A DNA stretch of 8,172 nucleotides, taken from NCBI GenBank assembly GCA_964461295.1, contig CAYWTX010000672.1, positions 1 through 8,172 of the forward strand, given 5' to 3'. Below, one piece after another: positions 4,730 through 8,172 of the stretch. Within the stretch, counting starts at the first letter, position 1. Every line of letters begins with the position of its first letter. Both the position numbers and the translations under genes were made by a program. Below the pieces are notes generated by a model. The model saw nothing but the letters and a program-made list of their open reading frames with translations. It made no database searches and was not told where the DNA came from. The DNA comes from CAYWTX01 sp964461295 (GTDB taxonomy: Bacteria; Planctomycetota; Phycisphaerae; SM23-33).

Positions 4730-5749
4730 CTACCACCCTCCCTGCACGCCCGAGACCACTCCGTCGCCGTCCTTGGCCCGCTCGGCGGGCTTGCGGAACC
4801 AGTTCTTCAGCATCATGGCTGAGACCACGCCATCGGCGCACGCCGTCGCCAACTGCATCGCCGCCTGCTGGCGGCAGTCGCCGGCCACGAACACGCCCGG
4901 CATGGTCGTCTTCAGCGTCACCGGGTCGCAGGCGACGTACCCGGCCTCGTTCATCTCCACCGCGCCCCGCAGGAAGCCCGTGTTCGGCACCATCCCCACG
5001 AAGATGAACACGCCGTCCACATGAAGGTCCTCCGTCGCGTTGGTCGCCAGGTTTCGCAGCACCACGTGATCGATCTTCGTCCCCTCGGCCGTCGGCACGA
5101 TCTGTTCCAGCGCGTACGGCAGCTTGATGTCCATCCCCTTCTCGGCCGCGAGCTTCTGCAGTTCTTCCACCAGCACCTGCTGTGCCCGGAACTCGGTCCG
5201 CCGATGGACCATCGTCACCTTGCGGCAGAACCGCGACGCCAGGTAGATGGTGTCCTCGACGGCCGTGTTGCCTCCGCCCACCGTGAGCACGTGCTTGTCG
5301 CGGTAGAACGCGCCGTCGCAGGTGGCGCAGTACGACACCTTGGTCGCCTGGCGCATCTGTTCCTCGCCGGTGACGCCGAGTTTTCGGTAGTCGCTGCCGG
5401 GCGTGAGGATGACGGCCCGCGCCGGGTAGCTCTTCTCGCCGCCGTTGATCTCGAGTTCCAGCAGCCCGTCGGCCCGCCGCGACAGCTTGGACACCGCTTC
5501 GTTGATCGCGATTTTGGCGCCGAAGTTCTCCGCCTGTTGGCGCTGCTGGTCGATCAGCTCGAACCCGCCGATCCGCACGATGCCGGGGTAGTTCTCCACC
5601 CGCTCGGTGAGCAGGATCTGCCCGCCCGGCAGGCCGTTCTTCTCGACGACCAGCGTGCGGTAGCGGTCCCGCGCGGCATACAGCGCCGCCGCCAGCCCCG
5701 CCGGCCCGCCGCCCACGATGATCACGTCCCAATCTGTTGATTCAGGCAT
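4730..5749 (-). CDS. trxB: thioredoxin reductase
   Basis: FAD enzyme of 339 residues that passes electrons from NADPH to thioredoxin; cytoplasmic. In order: FAD-binding VGGGPAGLAAALYAAR (12-27), LPGGQ (40-44) and ENYPG (52-56); redox-active C141-A-T-C144-D in SYCATCDGAFY; NADPH-domain VGGGNTAVED (157-166) and HRRTEFRA (182-189); and the C-terminal FAD contact GVFVAGDCRQQAAMQLATACADG. The length and all sites are those of low-molecular-weight bacterial TrxB. About 15-20 extra residues follow the family end. ATG 5749 was chosen because the FAD motif starts at once; GGAG lies 11 bases upstream. The frame stays open far upstream to 6856, but that stretch crosses the gap and lies inside another gene in a different frame, so it is not coding. 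Its substrate is presumably TrxA (691-1026). Confidence 0.95.
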   Translation of the reverse strand: MPESTDWDVIIVGGGPAGLAAALYAARDRYRTLVVEKNGLPGGQILLTERVENYPGIVRIGGFELIDQQRQQAENFGAKIAINEAVSKLSRRADGLLELEINGGEKSYPARAVILTPGSDYRKLGVTGEEQMRQATKVSYCATCDGAFYRDKHVLTVGGGNTAVEDTIYLASRFCRKVTMVHRRTEFRAQQVLVEELQKLAAEKGMDIKLPYALEQIVPTAEGTKIDHVVLRNLATNATEDLHVDGVFIFVGMVPNTGFLRGAVEMNEAGYVACDPVTLKTTMPGVFVAGDCRQQAAMQLATACADGVVSAMMLKNWFRKPAERAKDGDGVVSGVQGGW

Positions 5750-5779
5750 AGCGCATCTCGCTCCATGGTTGGCGCCGGG

Positions 5780-5808
5780 AGTGTCGAGGGTTGTCAGGAG
5801 AGTGTCAA
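5780..5808 (-). promoter_or_regulatory. possible trxB promoter
   Basis: On the minus strand a perfect TTGACA (5803-5808) is followed after 17 bases by GACACT (5780-5785; three of six). The TTGACA lies within a run of TGTCGA/TGTCAA repeats, so the match may be chance. Confidence 0.25.
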
Positions 5809-5938
5809 GTGTCGAGTGCGAGGCTGTCGAGTGCGAGCGACCGGGAAGGAAGAGGCCGGCCCGCTTCAGCGGCGTCGGTCCGGGAGCGTAACCGAAACAG
5901 GCGAGTGCCCCTTCCTCGACAGTTGACGCTCGGCACTT
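5780..5938. repeat. GTGTCGAG-type degenerate repeats and an inverted copy
   Basis: In the gap between the secreted-protein gene and trxB, TGTCGAGTGCGAG occurs exactly twice (5810-5822, 5825-5837), with looser copies at 5780-5788 and 5801-5809. A similar segment returns inverted at 5915-5938 (matching 5807-5831 with mismatches), so the gap is bounded by imperfect inverted copies. Between them, 5860-5872 repeats the nnrE palindrome in reverse complement. The remainder of the gap shows no gene. Confidence 0.5.
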
Positions 5939-5949
5939 CTCCTCCGCCC

Positions 5950-7248
5950 CTACAGCTTGGCCGCCTCGGCCCAGCGCCTCTGCACTGCCGCCGCCGTCGA
6001 CTGCTCCATCACCACCCCATCGCCCGTCTGCATCCGCAGCAGCGTTCCATCCGCCAACAGGTGCTCCGTCACCGGGGCCTTGTCCGCCGCCACCTGGTCG
6101 GTCGCCGCCACCGCCTCCAGCGTCCGCGAGCCGATGGTCACCTCGGCCTTGCCCTGCACCGTGAACGTCTGCAAGTCGAAATCGCCCCCGGCCGTCGTGA
6201 ACGTCGCGAACCCGTACCCGGCCTGCACGTCCAGCGGTGCCAGCCGCGGCAGCAGCATCGCCATCGCGCGAGGCAGATACAGCGCCGCCATCGCCGCCGG
6301 AAGCGCCTTGTTCACCGTGCGCACCTTGTCGGCCACGATCCTGCACGCCACCGTGCCGTCGGACAGGCTGCCGCTTTCGTTCATCTTCCGCACCAGGCGG
6401 CCCTTCGCGTACACCTGCACCGACTCCTCCCACCGCTCCGCCTTGCGGTCGGCCGACGCCCACAGGTCCCGCTTCAGGTGCATCACCTGCCCGCCGCCGA
6501 TGTCCAGCCGGGCGAACGTCTTCACCTCCACGCCCGCCGCCCCGTCGCGCTTCGCCTCGCCGCTGGCCACGCGCATGTACCCGATGTCCTCGCCCCCGCG
6601 CCGGTACAGGTACCACCGCGCCTCGCCCGCCGCCGCCTTCGACAACTTCTCCGCCGTCAGGCCCCCCAGCAGCGACCGGCCCCGCGCCAGGTTCGCCTGG
6701 CGCTGCTCCTCCACCGACTTCACATCCAGCAGCCGCAGCGTGCCCGCCGCCGCCGACCCGGCCGCGTCCAGGTGCTCCTTCATTCCCAGCGGGCCGGCGA
6801 CGGCCACCACCAGGCTCGTGTTGGGGTCCACCACGACCCACGTCTCGCGCTGCCATCGCTTGGCCGCGTCGCCGCGTTGCGCCCGCACCTCCAGCGCATC
6901 ATGCCCCAGCAACTTCGTCGGCTCGGCCGCCTCGACGCTGAACTCGCCGGTCTTCTCCAGCCCGCCCTTCACCGCGGCCGCGAAAGCCTTCATGTCGCCC
7001 CGCGCCGGCCCGCCCTCGCGGCGCACCGTCAGCGTCCACGATATCGCCCCCGTCTTCGCGTCGCGCATCTGCCACTGCACCAGCCGCGCCGGCGAGAACT
7101 CCCGCTTCTGTTCGGCTCCCAGCGGAGGACAGATCGAGAAGCCGTTCTTTGGATCAACGTACCGGTCGGCCAACTCAATGCCGGCCGACGCCGCCGATGA
7201 CAGGCCCGCGACAACCAACGCCAGGACTGAACCGTGTACGCGCTTCAT
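5950..7248 (-). CDS. secreted protein of unknown function
   Basis: Protein of 432 residues that I do not recognise. Residues 1-22 form a typical Sec signal peptide: basic MKR, hydrophobic SVLALVVAGL, and an ASA-G cleavage site after Ala22, so the product is exported. The mature part reads as beta-rich. Residues 30-175 look like one module (YVDPKNGFSICPP start, LTVRRE, ETWVVVDP). Residues 205-285 contain WYLYRRGGEDIGYMRV and KRDLWASADRKAERWEE, reminiscent of the repeated strands of lipid-binding or outer-membrane assembly folds, but no family can be named. It has two cysteines in the mature chain (C40, C302). The ATG at 7248 has GAGGTG nine bases upstream; upstream in-frame codons lack a ribosome site. 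trxB follows on the same strand after 200 bases. Confidence 0.8.
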   Translation of the reverse strand: MKRVHGSVLALVVAGLSSAASAGIELADRYVDPKNGFSICPPLGAEQKREFSPARLVQWQMRDAKTGAISWTLTVRREGGPARGDMKAFAAAVKGGLEKTGEFSVEAAEPTKLLGHDALEVRAQRGDAAKRWQRETWVVVDPNTSLVVAVAGPLGMKEHLDAAGSAAAGTLRLLDVKSVEEQRQANLARGRSLLGGLTAEKLSKAAAGEARWYLYRRGGEDIGYMRVASGEAKRDGAAGVEVKTFARLDIGGGQVMHLKRDLWASADRKAERWEESVQVYAKGRLVRKMNESGSLSDGTVACRIVADKVRTVNKALPAAMAALYLPRAMAMLLPRLAPLDVQAGYGFATFTTAGGDFDLQTFTVQGKAEVTIGSRTLEAVAATDQVAADKAPVTEHLLADGTLLRMQTGDGVVMEQSTAAAVQRRWAEAAKL

Positions 7249-7282
7249 CTGTTGATGCACCTCATAGTCTCTATCGGCCAGC

Positions 7283-7464
7283 GAACCCACAAATCCTTTG
7301 GTGGGTTCTCAGAAACGACCGACGATGAGGAGGACGAGGAGGAGCGGAATGCCCCGGCCACGCGGGGCCGGGGCTTGGATGGGAGGGGCGAAGCAACCGG
7401 TGAGGAGCACGCGCGATCGGGTCGCTTCTCACCGATACCCGCCCCGACCCCGACGCGTGTCGGG
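7283..7464. other. cluster of four hairpins between tRNA-Leu and the secreted-protein gene
   Basis: Four separate stems lie in 182 bases: GAACCCAC-AAA / TTT-G-GTGGGTTC (7283-7308, one bulge); GCCCCGGCC/GGCCGGGGC (7351-7374, nine pairs); CGGTGAGGAGC/GCTTCTCACCG (7398-7434, eleven pairs with one G-U); and CCCGAC/GTCGGG (7449-7464). On the minus strand this lies directly downstream of the tRNA and upstream of the secreted-protein start. It could contain the tRNA terminator, an mRNA leader, or a small structured RNA. No T-tract marks a clear end. Confidence 0.4.
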
Positions 7465-7471
7465 ATCGCAC

Positions 7472-7556
7472 TGCCCGGGACAGGACTTGAACCTGCACTG
7501 GGTATAACCCAATTAGGCCCTCAACCTAACGCGTCTGCCAATTCCGCCACCCGGGC
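7472..7556 (-). tRNA. tRNA-Leu (anticodon GAG)
   Basis: An 85-base class II tRNA. The acceptor stem GCCCGGG/CCCGGGC is perfect (7550-7556 with 7473-7479), and the discriminator base is A (7472). The anticodon stem TTAGG/CCTAA encloses the loop TTGAGGG, so the anticodon is GAG, reading CUC and CUU. The long variable arm pairs TGGGT with ACCCA, typical of tRNA-Leu, and the T arm is GCAGG-TTCAAGT-CCTGT. The D arm has the GGCGGAATTGGCAGACGC form usual for bacterial tRNA-Leu. CCA is not encoded and must be added by the nucleotidyltransferase. Confidence 0.97.
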
Positions 7557-7568
7557 GAGTAAACCGTA

Positions 7569-7597
7569 ACGATAATCCCCATCGCGGGAATTGTCAA
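7569..7597 (-). promoter_or_regulatory. promoter of tRNA-Leu
   Basis: On the minus strand, TTGACA (7592-7597) and TATCGT (7569-7574; four of six) are separated by 17 bases. Transcription would begin about six bases before the mature tRNA 5' end, a normal arrangement for a tRNA gene. Confidence 0.6.
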
Positions 7598-7604
7598 GGA
7601 CGGC

Positions 7605-7640
7605 GAACAGAACAGAACAACCGAACGACGGAACGACGGA
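7605..7640. repeat. short tandem repeats GAACA and GAACGACG
   Basis: GAACA is repeated three times (7605-7619) and GAACGACG twice (7623-7638), just upstream of the tRNA promoter and downstream of the partial gene at the right edge. The stretch is non-coding simple repeat. Confidence 0.6.
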
Positions 7641-7679
7641 GCATCTGCCGCCGGGCAGGCCGGTGAGCCTGGCCGGGCG

Positions 7680-8172
7680 CTACTGCCCCAGCAGGGCCTC
7701 GATGGCCGCCGAGCAGGCGCCCAAGGCGACGTGGGCGGAGCCGGGGGCGGCGCGAACGCCGCCCAACCACGCGCCGGGGTCCTTCGAGAAGTACGCCTCG
7801 CCGGGTTGGTAGATCATGCGGCAGCAGAAGCGGCGAGCCTCCAGCCACTGTGCCGACAGGCGGGCATGCTCGGCCGGGGCGGTGGCCGAGGCGCGGACCA
7901 ACTTTGCCAGGCACACGGCGGCGGCGGCGGTCTCGATGGTGGAGGGCTGCTGGTCGGGCAGGACGAAGGCGCCGCGCTCGTCCGGCAAGGCGTCGGCACC
8001 GAGTTGCGTGAAGCGGAACCTGGGGTTCTGCCAGGGCGGCACGGCCGTCAGACCGGAGCGGAACGCCAGGGCGTGCTCGGCGGGCCAGTTGGCCTCGAAC
8101 TGGGTGAGGGCCCCGCGGATGTCGGCCAGCCAGCGGGCGAATTGCCCATCGGTCTGCTGGACGCCGGTGAGG
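7680..8172 (-). CDS. C-terminal part of a probable alpha/alpha-barrel protein
   Basis: The frame is open from the stop at 7680-7682 through the right edge, giving the last 163 residues of a longer protein; no start is in the window. It is helical and Ala-rich. The segment PSTIETAAAAVCLAKLVRA, followed by WLEARRFCCRMIYQPGEAYFSKDPGAWLGGVRAAPGSAHVALGACSAAIEALLG, resembles the C-terminal repeats of alpha/alpha-toroid proteins (terpene-cyclase-like or six-hairpin glycosidase-like), in which helix, aromatic and GGxR elements recur, but I cannot name the family or the reaction. There is no signal for an operon partner downstream: simple repeats and the tRNA follow. An internal GTG at 8042 could be mistaken for the start, but coding-like sequence continues beyond it. 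Confidence 0.65.
   Translation of the reverse strand, partial: LTGVQQTDGQFARWLADIRGALTQFEANWPAEHALAFRSGLTAVPPWQNPRFRFTQLGADALPDERGAFVLPDQQPSTIETAAAAVCLAKLVRASATAPAEHARLSAQWLEARRFCCRMIYQPGEAYFSKDPGAWLGGVRAAPGSAHVALGACSAAIEALLGQ

Noticed and set aside
5750..6856. N-terminal extension of trxB giving a 708-residue protein
   Set aside because: The extension is Gly/Arg-rich, crosses the intergenic repeats and lies inside the secreted-protein gene in another frame; TrxB is complete from 5749.
5791..7255. Plus-strand open frames of 469 and 432 codons opposite the secreted-protein gene
   Set aside because: Composition is extreme (Arg/His/Pro or Ser/Arg/Pro), and the minus strand has a signal peptide, a ribosome site and a normal composition.
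7605..7640. CRISPR array
   Set aside because: The repeats are 5 and 8 bases, tandem and without spacers, and no cas gene is present.

Overview
This is a GC-rich bacterial chromosomal segment with ordinary housekeeping and stress genes and no phage, plasmid, CRISPR or transposase gene. The mix suggests a Planctomycetota-type organism (Phycisphaerae-like). That is inference from strong GC codon bias with long antisense shadow frames, a DUF2203 gene, a CbbA-like class II aldolase, an uncharacterised secreted protein, and short degenerate tandem repeats between genes. No marker gene settles the taxonomy.

Layout. The left part is on the plus strand: a small heat-shock protein (149-565), a terminator-like hairpin, then a sigma70-type promoter driving thioredoxin (trxA, 691-1026). 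The stand-alone NAD(P)HX epimerase nnrE (1121-1885) follows after two overlapping hairpins. A TATAAT box and a structured leader precede class II fructose-bisphosphate aldolase (2055-3083). A 470-base stretch without a convincing gene follows, rich in hairpins, including a G/C-run palindrome at 3226-3261. Next come a DUF2203 protein (3554-4021) and two overlapping small genes, 79 and 63 residues (4187-4426, 4419-4610). The second looks like half of a ferritin-like four-helix bundle.

From about 4700 on, everything is on the minus strand: thioredoxin reductase (trxB, 4730-5749), a secreted protein of unknown function (5950-7248), a cluster of four hairpins, tRNA-Leu(GAG) (7472-7556) with its own promoter, and the C-terminal part of a probable alpha/alpha-barrel protein that runs off the right edge (7680-8172).

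Theme. Hsp20, TrxA, TrxB, NnrE and the ferritin-like protein all relate to protein or redox repair, although only some share transcription units. TrxA and TrxB are the two halves of one electron pathway, encoded about 3.7 kb apart on opposite strands. No complete new defence or biosynthetic system is visible. The best leads are regulatory and structural: a hairpin that could mask the hsp20 ribosome binding site, an inverted repeat filling the trxA promoter spacer, a palindromic repeat that appears to have inserted in frame into nnrE and has a partial copy near trxB, the half-ferritin gene pair, and the hairpin cluster next to tRNA-Leu.
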